A stretch of DNA of 64,000 nt from G963665185 sp963665185 (GTDB taxonomy: Bacteria > Desulfobacterota > Desulfovibrionia > Desulfovibrionales > Desulfovibrionaceae): positions 62,001 to 126,000 of the forward strand of contig CAXXPO010000019.1 of NCBI GenBank assembly GCA_963665185.2, in the 5' to 3' direction. Under the pieces are notes generated by a model. That model was not told the origin of the DNA. It did not search any database and worked only from the letters and a program-made list of their open reading frames with translations. Made by a program: the position numbers and the translations under genes. Position 1 is the first letter of the stretch. Each line of letters opens with the position of its first letter. This document shows, piece after piece, positions 17,855-26,331 of this stretch.

Positions 17855-18649
17855 TCAGACTGCAGATTCCAAATAATGGGCCAGCATTTGAAAATGGTCA
17901 GGAGAAAGTGTTTCAGGACGGGATTGCGGATCAATGTCACATTTGTCAAAATCTTCCAGGGAAAATTGAGGGTAATGATCCTTGAAAATCCGGCGCAATT
18001 GTTTTCGGCGTTTTTGAAAGCAGACATGGACCAGTTCGGTCAATCCCTTGGCAGAGCATGCCAGGGATTTCTGCCTGGGAACAAAGGAGAGAACGGCCGA
18101 ATCAACCTTTGGTCGTGGTTTGAACACCGTGGGCGGAACTTTGAACAACAAACGGACCTGCGTGTGACTCTGCATCCAGACGCTAAGCGCTCCGTACAGT
18201 CGCGACCCAGGTTCGGCGTTCAGCCGCAGACCGACTTCATACTGCACCATGAAGACCGCTTTTTCAAAGCTCCGGAGCCGGGCCACAATTTCCCACATCA
18301 GGGGGGAAGCCACGTTGTAGGGAAGATTGCCCACCAGCTTGAGATGATCTATGTTATTCAGCCTTTCCCACGGAAATTGCAAAGCATCGCCAAGGTGTAA
18401 ATCCGCTTCAGGGAATTCCGATTCCAGCTGCTCCGCCAAATCATTATCCAGCTCAAGCAACAGAAGCTTTGCAGGGGCATATTTGCTAAGCCAACGGGTC
18501 AAAGCCCCCCGTCCGGGGCCAATCTCAAGTATCGTATCAAGATCTGTCGGCGACAAGGCAGCGACAATTTTACGGGCCGTATTCTCATCCTGTAAGAAAT
18601 TCTGCCCAAGGCTGCGCTTGGCAAATGGTTGGATATCCACAAGATACAA
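17855..18649 (-). CDS. rsmA: 16S rRNA (adenine1518-N6/adenine1519-N6)-dimethyltransferase
   Basis: A 264-residue KsgA/RsmA enzyme that dimethylates two adjacent adenines in helix 45 of 16S rRNA late in 30S assembly. Motifs are SLGQNFLQD near the N-terminus, the SAM-binding LEIGPGRGALT, the acidic LLELDND, GDALQF, and the catalytic NLPYN. The C-terminal helical domain (about 190-264) is present. The start is a non-ATG codon: TTG at 18649, or GTG at 18640 (four residues in). The downstream side faces the 3' end of the hybrid kinase gene. Confidence 0.94.
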   Translation of the reverse strand: MYLVDIQPFAKRSLGQNFLQDENTARKIVAALSPTDLDTILEIGPGRGALTRWLSKYAPAKLLLLELDNDLAEQLESEFPEADLHLGDALQFPWERLNNIDHLKLVGNLPYNVASPLMWEIVARLRSFEKAVFMVQYEVGLRLNAEPGSRLYGALSVWMQSHTQVRLLFKVPPTVFKPRPKVDSAVLSFVPRQKSLACSAKGLTELVHVCFQKRRKQLRRIFKDHYPQFSLEDFDKCDIDPQSRPETLSPDHFQMLAHYLESAV

Positions 18650-18716
18650 AACCTATGGTAAAAAATTCAGAAGAACAGTGAGCCTGAAGCCACGACAAAA
18701 CAGTTTCAGACCATAG

Positions 18717-20198
18717 CTACATGTCTCCAGCCTGAAAATCTACGGTCTCTTCTTGAGGAAAGTCCTCCAATTGCTTGGAAAAAGCGGCTTGCAGAAAAGA
18801 ATCCACCCACCAGAAAATGTTATTCCGCCGGATGCTGTCCCTCATTTTGTGCATGCGCTCGTGCCGGTCACGTCTGTCCATGTGGTAGCCACGGTAAATG
18901 GCTTTGGCTACTCCCTCAACATCATAGGGGTTGACCAATACCGCTCCGTTTTTCTGCAGCTGTGTCGCGGCTCCGGCAAATTCACTCAGAAAAAGTACCC
19001 CGTTTTCGGCAGTATTGCTGGCGCAATACTCTTTGGCCACTAGATTCATGCCGTCACGAAGCGGCGTAACCAGGGCCATATCAGCGGCACGGTAATACGC
19101 GACCAGTTCCTTCCTGTCCAGAGAGCGGTAAAGATAATGGATGGGAACCCAGCCAGGGCGTGTGAATTGACCGTTGATCTCTCCCACAAGCCGCTCAATC
19201 TGGGTTTTGAGTTGCTGATATTGCGGAACCTCTTCACGGCTAGGAACCACGACCTGGACCAAGGAAATCTTTTCTTGCAATTCCGGATGGGTGATAAAAA
19301 CCTGCCGTATTGCTTCGAGACGCTGGGGAATCCCCTTTGTGTAGTCAAGGCGATCCACTCCCAGTATCATCTTTCTGTTGTTCAAGGCCTTTCTGAAAGC
19401 TGCGGAGCGGTCATTGACATCTCGCGAGCTGGAGATCGAGGCAAAGGAGTTGAAATCGATACTAATGGGAAAACTCCCCACCCGGATGGTCCTGCCCCGC
19501 CACTGCACAGTAACAACCTTGCCGCGTCCAGACACTTTCGCCTCCGGCAAAAGTGTCTGGACGCACTCGATAAAATTTCGCCTGTCGCGAAGAGTATGGA
19601 AACCCACCAGATCATATTCCAAAAGAGCCATTATGGTTTTGTCGCGCCACGGCAGCGTCAGGAAACTATCGGGCGCGGGAAAAGGGATATGCAGAAAAAA
19701 ACCGACACTCCGGGTAAAACCCATATTGCGCAGCATAAATGCCACATGCATAAGATGGTAGTCGTGAACCCAGATATAATCGTTCTCACGACTCACCCGC
19801 CCTACAGCCTCACTAAATTTGAGATTCACATTCAGATAGCTGTTCCAATAACTTGGTTGGAAATTACAGCGGGACTGAAAATCATGAAACAACGGCCATA
19901 TGATCTCGTTGGCAAAACCGTAATAAAACCCACTGACCTCTTCCTCTGTCATAAAAACAGGGTGAAGCCCATACCCGGCTCCCTTGGAGTAGCTTCCAAG
20001 AAGTTGATCAAGGTTAACATCATCCTCTGCACCAGACCAACCAATCCACAATCCACCCCGATTTTTGAGAACCGGGGCAAGCGCCGTAACCAACCCACCG
20101 ACTCCGGGCTTGACCGACAGTTTCTCCCCATCCTTCTGCAGGACAATGGGAAGACGGTTGGACACGACAACCAACCGCATAGCCTCCTGAGCATTCAT
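18717..20198 (-). CDS. otsA: Alpha,alpha-trehalose-phosphate synthase (GT20)
   Basis: A 493-residue GT20 glycosyltransferase. Recognisable segments are VVVSNRLPIV at the N-terminus, KPGVGGLVTAL, WIGWSG, YWNSYLNVN, IWVHDYHLM, FFLHIPFP, VDRLDYTKGIPQRLEA and RDGMNLVAKEY near residue 390. It makes trehalose-6-phosphate from UDP- or GDP-glucose and glucose-6-phosphate for osmoprotection. Its phosphatase partner OtsB is not fused and is not in the window. A strong AGGAGG precedes the ATG, and a hairpin CCTGC-N3-CCCTTTGGG-GCAGG sits just upstream of it. A close GT20 relative acting on another acceptor (for example glucosylglycerol-phosphate synthase) cannot be excluded. Confidence 0.9.
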   Translation of the reverse strand: MNAQEAMRLVVVSNRLPIVLQKDGEKLSVKPGVGGLVTALAPVLKNRGGLWIGWSGAEDDVNLDQLLGSYSKGAGYGLHPVFMTEEEVSGFYYGFANEIIWPLFHDFQSRCNFQPSYWNSYLNVNLKFSEAVGRVSRENDYIWVHDYHLMHVAFMLRNMGFTRSVGFFLHIPFPAPDSFLTLPWRDKTIMALLEYDLVGFHTLRDRRNFIECVQTLLPEAKVSGRGKVVTVQWRGRTIRVGSFPISIDFNSFASISSSRDVNDRSAAFRKALNNRKMILGVDRLDYTKGIPQRLEAIRQVFITHPELQEKISLVQVVVPSREEVPQYQQLKTQIERLVGEINGQFTRPGWVPIHYLYRSLDRKELVAYYRAADMALVTPLRDGMNLVAKEYCASNTAENGVLFLSEFAGAATQLQKNGAVLVNPYDVEGVAKAIYRGYHMDRRDRHERMHKMRDSIRRNNIFWWVDSFLQAAFSKQLEDFPQEETVDFQAGDM

Positions 20199-20365
20199 AT
20201 CTCCTCCTGCCCCAAAGGGCGTGCAGGTTTCCGTTTTACAACGTCACTCCTCCCGACGAAGAAGATAAATAAAAAGCAAAAAATCTAAATAATCCTACCC
20301 TATCTAAACAACCACGGCAAGAAAACGCAAAAAGGAATCTTCAAGGGACAAACAAAACCGATCTG

Positions 20366-20887
20366 CTACAGTCGTGTTTTTTTGCGCAGCAGGCGCAAGG
20401 CTTTGCGCGCCCGATATCTCTTGATGAGCGGCAAGGTGATGAAATACGTGGCTATGCCGCTGGGTAATCCAAGTACCAGACCTCCCATCATCAGAATGGC
20501 CACTCCCCGCCAGCCGATAGTCATATAATCAGCAACATCCCAATCAGACATATTCATCTCCACGCCCAAAGGCATGAAGAATTCCCCGATCTTGTACTGC
20601 GCCCACCAAAAAAAAGGCCAATTCAAAGGGTTGGAGATGTACGTTGCAACCAGGGCCGGAATTTTGCTGCCTCGGAAAACAATGGCTGCGCCCAAGGCAA
20701 TAAGAGTCTGAATCGGCAACGGAGGAATGGCCGGAAAACATCCTCCGAACACACCGCAAGCCACTCCAATGGCCACTGTTCTTGGGGGAGCCTTGGTCCG
20801 CATGACACGGAGGTAATACAGACGAGTCAAACGTTTAAGCCGGGCCCATAACCCCTTATCATTACTTTTCAATGTGCTTTCGCCCAT
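20366..20887 (-). CDS. DUF2062 membrane protein
   Basis: A 173-residue protein with the DUF2062 pattern: a basic N-terminal helix (RLKRLTRLYYLRVMRTKAPPRTVAIGVACGVFGG), Pro-rich PAIPPLPIQT, then NPLNWPFFWW and a last hydrophobic pair (GVAILMMGGLVLGLPSGIATYFITLPLIKRYRARK). Three to four membrane segments. Family function is unknown, though DUF2062 proteins often neighbour envelope-lipid or glycosylation genes. Here it follows the EF-G paralogue by 14 bases on the same strand, so it is probably cotranscribed with it. Confidence 0.85.
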   Translation of the reverse strand: MGESTLKSNDKGLWARLKRLTRLYYLRVMRTKAPPRTVAIGVACGVFGGCFPAIPPLPIQTLIALGAAIVFRGSKIPALVATYISNPLNWPFFWWAQYKIGEFFMPLGVEMNMSDWDVADYMTIGWRGVAILMMGGLVLGLPSGIATYFITLPLIKRYRARKALRLLRKKTRL

Positions 20888-20901
20888 TGGTACGGATACC
20901 T

Positions 20902-22971
20902 TTAGTCCAAAACGTCAAAAGTATGGAATTGCATCATCATGCCTGCCCTTCCCTGGGTGGCGGATCGCAAATCCGTGGTAAATCCGAACAGACTGCGCAA
21001 CGGCGCAAGGGCCTGAACGATTTTTTGTCCTGCATGGTCGAACATATTGTCCACCTTTGCTCCCTTGGAGCCGAGGAGACCTATAACATCGCCCACAAAC
21101 TCTTCCGGAACATTGATTTCCAGCTTCATTATCGGCTCAAGAAGCAATGGCGAAGCAGCAATCAATGCATCTTTCAGAGCCATTGATGCCGCCATTCGAA
21201 AGCCAATGGCGCTTTGGACCTTTTCCCGTCCTTGCAATCCTATGACACGCACCCTGGCGTCCACAACTGGAAAGCCTCTGACAACACCACTTTTCAGACC
21301 GTCTTCAAGCCCTTCTTGTATGGCTGTGATAATAGCTTCTGGCCACAACTGCGTGTCGATCTCAAAAATCACGTCCTCGCCTTTGTTCCGCCCTCGCGGT
21401 TCCACACTCAACGTCACGCAACCATAGTGCTGCACATCGCCAAGTTCCCTATCAAATTCCGCTGTTATCGTGGCGATTTTGCCCACGGTCTCCTGAAAGA
21501 CGACTTGTGGCTTGCCGCTACGGGGATCCAACTTGTACTCCCGGCGCAATCGGTCCAGGACAACTTCAAGATGTAACTCTCCCATGCCGGAAAGGATAAG
21601 CTGCCCCGTGTCGTCATCCGTTTCCAGCTCCAAAGTCGGGTCTTCAAGAAGGTAATAACCCAAAACTTCTTGCAGTCGGTCACTTTCTTCAGAGTTACGA
21701 GGCTCAAGCGCCAAGGATATGACCGACTTGTACTGCCCAATGCTTTCCAACAAAACAGGCCGTTCCCTCCCCGCCAAACTATCTCCCGTGCAGGCAAACC
21801 GAACTCCGGCCGCAGCGATGATATCTCCGGCATAAGCACGGTCAATCTTTTCCTTGCGCCCTGCATGCATATGAAAAATGCGGGCCACACGCTCGTCCTT
21901 GCCCTGGGTAACGTTGCAAACAGTTTCCCCTTCCTCGAGGAACCCTGCGTACAGCCGCATCAACACGACTTTTCGCCCCGTTTCCATTGTGACCTTAAAA
22001 ACCAATGCCGCCAAAGGTGCCTTATGGTCAAAAGCAATGTCCACCTTGGCATGTTCATCGGGCAGTATCCCACTGATAAAACCGATATCCTTCGGACTTG
22101 GAAGGAAATGGCAAATACCGTCCAATAACGGCTGCACTCCTATATTTTTCAAGGCACTGCCGGAAAAGACAGGTACAATCCGCCGAGCCAACGTGGCCCT
22201 GCGGACAGCTTCCATGACCAGCGTTTCGCTTACGTCAGAATCAACGAGGTAGGCTTCCATAAACTCATCGTCAACCTCGGAAAGCACATCGAACATTTTC
22301 TCCCGCCACGCGTTGATCATAGTGGCATCTTCATCCGACGGGACCAGTTCGGAATATTCGTCATTGCCTGCCTCATAAACAAGCACTTTCCGACGTATCA
22401 GATCAAGCAGCCCTGACAGTTCGGCCCCGGAACCACGCGGAATAACAAGGGGCAATGGATTTGCCGCCAGTTTGTCGCGCATGGCCTGCACCGCAGACTC
22501 GAAATCCGCCCCCAACCTGTCCATCTTGTTGATAAAAGCAAGTTTGGGAACCTTGTATTTTTCCGACTGCCTCCAAACGGTTTCGCTCTGCGGCTCCACA
22601 CCGGATACACCGCAAAACACACCGACAGCCCCGTCCAAAACGCGCAAGGCCCGCTCAACTTCTATGGTGAAATCAACGTGCCCCGGCGTGTCTATTATGT
22701 TGATACGCTTGTCCAGCCATTGGCATGTGGTGCAAGCCGAAGTAATGGTGATGCCCCGTTCCTGTTCCTCGGGCATGTAGTCCATGGTGGCCGTACCTTC
22801 GTGCACTTCCCCCATTCGATGAATCTTGCCTGTGAAATACAAAATACGCTCTGTCAGAGTTGTTTTGCCCGCATCAATATGCGCAATAATCCCGATATTG
22901 CGCAATTTTTCCATATACCCGCGTCCTGGTCCGCCCGCTGGTTTATTCACGTCGTATCCCTGCACCTTCAT
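20902..22971 (-). CDS. fusA: Elongation factor G paralogue
   Basis: A 689-residue translational GTPase with all five EF-G domains. G motifs: AHIDAGKTT (P loop), RGITI (switch I), DTPGHVDF and NKMD. Switch I reads TATMDYMPEEQERGITITSACTTCQW, differing from canonical EF-G in PEEQ and a CxxC (CTTC). The gene is not next to tufA, rpsL or rpsG but between a protein of unknown function and DUF2062, which favours a secondary EF-G (EF-G2 type) rather than the str-operon gene. It carries about 19 residues (KVQGYDVNKPAGGPGRGY) before the usual MEKLRNIGIIAHID start; no upstream ATG has a convincing ribosome-binding site, so the start may be 22971 or 22914. EF-G2 proteins may serve in ribosome recycling or stress translation; the role here is open. 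Confidence 0.87.
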   Translation of the reverse strand: MKVQGYDVNKPAGGPGRGYMEKLRNIGIIAHIDAGKTTLTERILYFTGKIHRMGEVHEGTATMDYMPEEQERGITITSACTTCQWLDKRINIIDTPGHVDFTIEVERALRVLDGAVGVFCGVSGVEPQSETVWRQSEKYKVPKLAFINKMDRLGADFESAVQAMRDKLAANPLPLVIPRGSGAELSGLLDLIRRKVLVYEAGNDEYSELVPSDEDATMINAWREKMFDVLSEVDDEFMEAYLVDSDVSETLVMEAVRRATLARRIVPVFSGSALKNIGVQPLLDGICHFLPSPKDIGFISGILPDEHAKVDIAFDHKAPLAALVFKVTMETGRKVVLMRLYAGFLEEGETVCNVTQGKDERVARIFHMHAGRKEKIDRAYAGDIIAAAGVRFACTGDSLAGRERPVLLESIGQYKSVISLALEPRNSEESDRLQEVLGYYLLEDPTLELETDDDTGQLILSGMGELHLEVVLDRLRREYKLDPRSGKPQVVFQETVGKIATITAEFDRELGDVQHYGCVTLSVEPRGRNKGEDVIFEIDTQLWPEAIITAIQEGLEDGLKSGVVRGFPVVDARVRVIGLQGREKVQSAIGFRMAASMALKDALIAASPLLLEPIMKLEINVPEEFVGDVIGLLGSKGAKVDNMFDHAGQKIVQALAPLRSLFGFTTDLRSATQGRAGMMMQFHTFDVLD

Positions 22972-22989
22972 TGCATGGTTCAGATATAA

Positions 22990-23883
22990 TCAAAAATTGA
23001 CGACATATTGCCGTTGCAGAAATAATTCACGATGGCATTGTGGATATAGCCACAGTCCCTCGCTTCCAGGCCCCATCACCACAGGGAAAACCGTGGAAGC
23101 AAACGGCTGTGCATCCGGCCCCACAAGCACCCCGTCGTATGAAACAGCGCAAAAGTCGGAGAAGCTGCCTGTTTTACAGGAAAATCCAGCTCCCATTTGT
23201 GCCTCATCCATATTCCAAAGCTCCACATCAGCCCCAACAAAAGCATATTCCAGGGCCTCCAGATCCACGGAAAAATCATCGGGAAAAATCCCGATTCGGG
23301 GCAGGCGGAAGCAAATCTGTGGCATAGTCTCGGGGAATAAATCGCTGCCCGCTTTCAGGCCTAGGCCGAAACAAAGGATGTCCCTGCCCTGCTCAACCGG
23401 CTGTTGTAGGACCAGGGACTGAAGAAACTCCCGGCACTGCTCAAGAGAGCATGACAAAATATTCTCCACCCCGGCCAACTCCAACCCGGCCAGAACTTCG
23501 GGGCGAGGCATTTGAACTGAGATCCCGCCCGCCTTGCCGGAAACGTCGCACAGACCAATACACATCACCTCAGGCGCCCCACTGGTCATGGCCGGAACAA
23601 CCAGAGCCAAAAGCGGTGCAGCCGCTGTCAGTGAAGAGAAGGCTATCACCACGGTTGAAACCGGCTGCTGGTTGCATTGAATAAGGCCATCGTCGAAAGC
23701 AGCATGACTCGTGCTGGACCGCACAATCGCATCAGGTGAAAAAACATCATATTGCGCGGCAATGGCGTTTTTCAGGATGGAACGTCCACGCGCCCCAACC
23801 TGTTCGTAGGCGTCCCCGATAAGGTCGTCATCAAGCTGAAATGCTTCGCAAAAAGATTCAATTGTTGCAAGAAGTTCTGACAT
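22990..23883 (-). CDS. Uncharacterised protein, possible HisD-fold relative
   Basis: A 297-residue cytoplasmic protein, no membrane segments. I do not recognise a named family. The middle (VVIAFSSLTAAAPLLALVVPAMTSGAPEVMCIGLC, then VLAGLELAGVENIL) has the same order of elements as the core of histidinol dehydrogenase in the hisD gene at 51745 (ISSLLMNAIPAQVAGVERIVAV, then ILAAAKMLGLDEIY), suggesting a shared Rossmann-like fold, but the catalytic HisD motifs (AGPSE, AEHD) are absent. The start at 23883 has GGAGTGGGA upstream; a longer frame to 23931 is less likely. The fusA paralogue starts 18 bases after its stop, so the two are likely cotranscribed. Confidence 0.6.
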   Translation of the reverse strand: MSELLATIESFCEAFQLDDDLIGDAYEQVGARGRSILKNAIAAQYDVFSPDAIVRSSTSHAAFDDGLIQCNQQPVSTVVIAFSSLTAAAPLLALVVPAMTSGAPEVMCIGLCDVSGKAGGISVQMPRPEVLAGLELAGVENILSCSLEQCREFLQSLVLQQPVEQGRDILCFGLGLKAGSDLFPETMPQICFRLPRIGIFPDDFSVDLEALEYAFVGADVELWNMDEAQMGAGFSCKTGSFSDFCAVSYDGVLVGPDAQPFASTVFPVVMGPGSEGLWLYPQCHRELFLQRQYVVNF

Positions 23884-24072
23884 TCCCACTCCCATGGTCT
23901 TAATGTTCAGCATACGTCGGATATTAAGCAATCGACTCCGAGCTTCTTTGTGGCGGGGTATTCCAAGCGAACCAACCCTTCACCAATTTCCGATTTCATC
24001 GGATGCATATTCCCCCATCCCGCCCATCCAGTCGACTCTTCAAAACCATGTAACTACAAAGGTTGAAAAGAA

Positions 24073-24098
24073 AAAAGCGGCCTTTGAAGGCCGCTTTT
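24073..24098 (-). terminator. Bidirectional terminator after bamD
   Basis: Palindrome AAAAGCGGCCTT / AAGGCCGCTTTT with A-rich and T-rich flanks, 21 bases past the bamD stop. On the minus strand the stem is followed by a run of T, closing the trxA-trxB-bamD unit before the next gene. Confidence 0.85.
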
Positions 24099-24118
24099 CA
24101 TATATCGCTATTTGTCTC

Positions 24119-24853
24119 CTAAAGCCAGTCAAACCATTGCTTCCAGCTGCCCTGTTCCTTGACGCGTTCATTTTCGGCAAGTTGCTTCTGGTATTCATAA
24201 TATGCCAGTTTGGACATCTGTTCAGCATACTGAACAGCTTCCGGAATATCCTGAAACCCAGCGACCACATACTCATAACGGCGCCAAGCCGAACCGTAAC
24301 GCTCTGACGTCCAATAAAAATCTGCCACATACAACTCGTGGTCAGCTAAAAAGGTACGGCATTTTTTGATCAACACAGGCGCTTCCTCGGCATACTTGCT
24401 ACCGGGATATAATTCCCGCAGCTTATAAAAGTACTCCAATGCTTCCGTGATGTTTTGTTGCGGTTTGTCGATGGACGCAAACTGCCGGTAGTTGGACATG
24501 CCTATTTGGTAAAGCACATACGCCATCCCCTCGTGCCGGGGATGCAATGCTTCAAACTCCTTATATGCCCCAGTGGCTTCAACATATTTTTCATTAAGAA
24601 AGTATGCGTCACCCAAGGCAAGTTCGGCCTGGGGAGTATAAGGGCTGAAGGGATATCTATCCTTGAGCTTGATAAAATGTTCGGCTGCTGTGGCGTATTC
24701 TTTTTGCGCCATGGCTTCCTGTCCCACCTCGAAAAGTTCCTGGGCCGTATCATCCGGCGGCTCCATGAAATATCTGTCGATGAGGGTACAGCCATTGGCA
24801 AGACTGAGAAGCAGAACCAGGGCAAGGAATTGCCCGAAGAATCGTTTATTCAT
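24119..24853 (-). CDS. bamD: Outer membrane assembly lipoprotein BamD
   Basis: A 244-residue lipoprotein precursor (signal ending LLSLANGC). The mature part is made of tetratricopeptide repeats typical of BamD/YfiO: AQELFEVGQEAMAQKEYATAAEHFIKLKDRYPFSPYTPQAELALGDAY in the first pair, with further repeats to about residue 215 and a helical WFDWL end. BamD is the essential lipoprotein of the BAM complex that inserts beta-barrel proteins, such as the two porins in this window. Its start overlaps the trxB stop by 8 bases, and it is the last gene of the trxA-trxB-bamD unit, which ends at a strong terminator. Confidence 0.9.
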   Translation of the reverse strand: MNKRFFGQFLALVLLLSLANGCTLIDRYFMEPPDDTAQELFEVGQEAMAQKEYATAAEHFIKLKDRYPFSPYTPQAELALGDAYFLNEKYVEATGAYKEFEALHPRHEGMAYVLYQIGMSNYRQFASIDKPQQNITEALEYFYKLRELYPGSKYAEEAPVLIKKCRTFLADHELYVADFYWTSERYGSAWRRYEYVVAGFQDIPEAVQYAEQMSKLAYYEYQKQLAENERVKEQGSWKQWFDWL

Positions 24854-25790
24854 AATTTTCTAGGTAACTGATCGCGCTGTTGGCAGCCGTGGCTCCGTCG
24901 CCTACGGCGGTCGCCACTTGGCGACACATCTTGGAACGGATGTCCCCAGCGGCGTAAATGCCTTTGATGTTTGTACGCATCTCCGCGTCGGTTACGACGA
25001 AGCCCTGCGCATCCTTGTCCAGTTGGTCCGGGAGATAGTCGCCCTGAGGCATGAAGCCAACAAACATGAACACGCCGTCCAGGTCTATCGTTCTATTCTC
25101 GCCAGTTTTCAGATCTTTGACCGAGATGCCGGTAACAGAAGTCTCACCAAGGATGTCATTGACCGTGGTACTTCTCAGAACTTCAATCTTGGGGTGGACA
25201 AAACACTTGTCCTGATAGCACTTGGCCCCGCGAAAATCATCACGTCGATGAATCAAATAAAGTTTTTTGACTAATCTGGCAAGATATAAGGCTTCTTCTA
25301 AAGCCGAGTTGCCTCCGCCCACGACGGCTACAATCTGATCACGAAAAAAATTTCCATCACACAAGGCACAATAAGAAACACCCTTTCCTACCAGACGCAG
25401 TTCGCCATCCAATCCCAGCTTACGGTAGGAAGCTCCAGAACAAATGACAATGGTTCGAGATGCTATCCATTCGTCGCCGACGAGAACCTTATGGTACACG
25501 TCGGCGGGGTCCCCTGTTGCCGGCACAAGCTCCCGGACTTCATCCCGGTAGTGGGCAAAGGAATCATTTTTCCAGTTTGCGACCTGTTTATCGAGCAAAT
25601 CGGCAAGCTCGTATCCAAGCACTCCTTCTGGAAAACCAGGGTAATTCTCTATCTTCTCCGTTTGCAGCATCTGACCGCCAGCAGAAAGCTTTTCAACAAG
25701 CGCCAGACTCACCTCGCTCCGCAACAAATAAAGGGCAGCCGTCAAACCTGCCGGACCGCCCCCTATTACAATGGCGTCGTAAGTCTTCAT
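24846..25790 (-). CDS. trxB: Thioredoxin reductase
   Basis: A 314-residue low-molecular-weight flavoprotein. FAD motif GGGPAGLTAALYL at the N-terminus, redox centre CALC (within SYCALCDGNFF, about residues 140-150), NADPH-binding VVGGGNSALEEA, and the C-terminal FAD segment GIYAAGDIR. It reduces thioredoxin with NAD(P)H. Lying 4 bases after trxA it forms the classic reductase-substrate pair, here extended with bamD. Confidence 0.95.
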   Translation of the reverse strand: MKTYDAIVIGGGPAGLTAALYLLRSEVSLALVEKLSAGGQMLQTEKIENYPGFPEGVLGYELADLLDKQVANWKNDSFAHYRDEVRELVPATGDPADVYHKVLVGDEWIASRTIVICSGASYRKLGLDGELRLVGKGVSYCALCDGNFFRDQIVAVVGGGNSALEEALYLARLVKKLYLIHRRDDFRGAKCYQDKCFVHPKIEVLRSTTVNDILGETSVTGISVKDLKTGENRTIDLDGVFMFVGFMPQGDYLPDQLDKDAQGFVVTDAEMRTNIKGIYAAGDIRSKMCRQVATAVGDGATAANSAISYLENYE

Positions 25791-25794
25791 TATA

Positions 25795-26115
25795 CTACAG
25801 CACTTTCTGGCTTATCATTTCCTTGATGCTCGACTTGGAAACCGCGCCAGTTACCTGGTCAACAACCTCTCCACCTTTAAAGAGAATCAGAGTGGGAATG
25901 GCACGGATGCCGTACTTGCTGGGGGTGTTGGGATTCTCGTCCACATTCATTTTGAGTATTTTCACCTGCCCGGTATACTCGTTGGCAAGCTCTTCAATAA
26001 CAGGACCAAGAGCGCGGCAAGGACCGCACCAAGGAGCCCAGAAGTCGACCAGAACAGGAAGTTCGCACTGAAGGACTTCGGCCTCGAAGGCGCTGTCGGT
26101 AACTTGATTAGCCAT
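25795..26115 (-). CDS. trxA: Thioredoxin
   Basis: A 106-residue classical thioredoxin with active site WCGPC (residues about 29-33), the buried basic/acidic core (VDFWAPWCGPCRALGP) and the cis-proline segment IRAIPTLILF. Cytosolic disulfide reductant for ribonucleotide reductase, peroxiredoxins and others. GGAGCAAATC before the ATG provides the ribosome-binding site. First gene of the unit with trxB and bamD. Confidence 0.96.
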   Translation of the reverse strand: MANQVTDSAFEAEVLQCELPVLVDFWAPWCGPCRALGPVIEELANEYTGQVKILKMNVDENPNTPSKYGIRAIPTLILFKGGEVVDQVTGAVSKSSIKEMISQKVL

Positions 26116-26205
26116 GATTTGCTCCTTTTTTTTCGATCAAATAAACAGAACTCTTTTTAATCAACCCTAAAAGATACTCCATTCCGGATATTCTCAGGAT
26201 TGCGC

Positions 26206-26233
26206 TAAGTACACTCTCGACAAGGTAAGTCAA
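26206..26233 (-). promoter_or_regulatory. Candidate sigma-70 promoter for trxA-trxB-bamD
   Basis: On the minus strand TTGACT (complement of 26228-26233), a 16-base spacer and TACTTA (26206-26211), about 90 bases upstream of the trxA start. Seen by eye only; a further TTGACA lies upstream but with a poor -10. Confidence 0.4.
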
Positions 26234-26331
26234 TCTAGGAAGGTATTAATACGGCCAAGCTCTGTCAATAGGGAAATGCCATGCACCGTCAGGTATCCCC
26301 CCTATTGCGGCAGCATGCGACTGATAGGGTA

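Noticed and set aside
19137..20288. A 383-residue open frame on the plus strand
   Set aside because: Antisense to otsA, whose family motifs are unmistakable.
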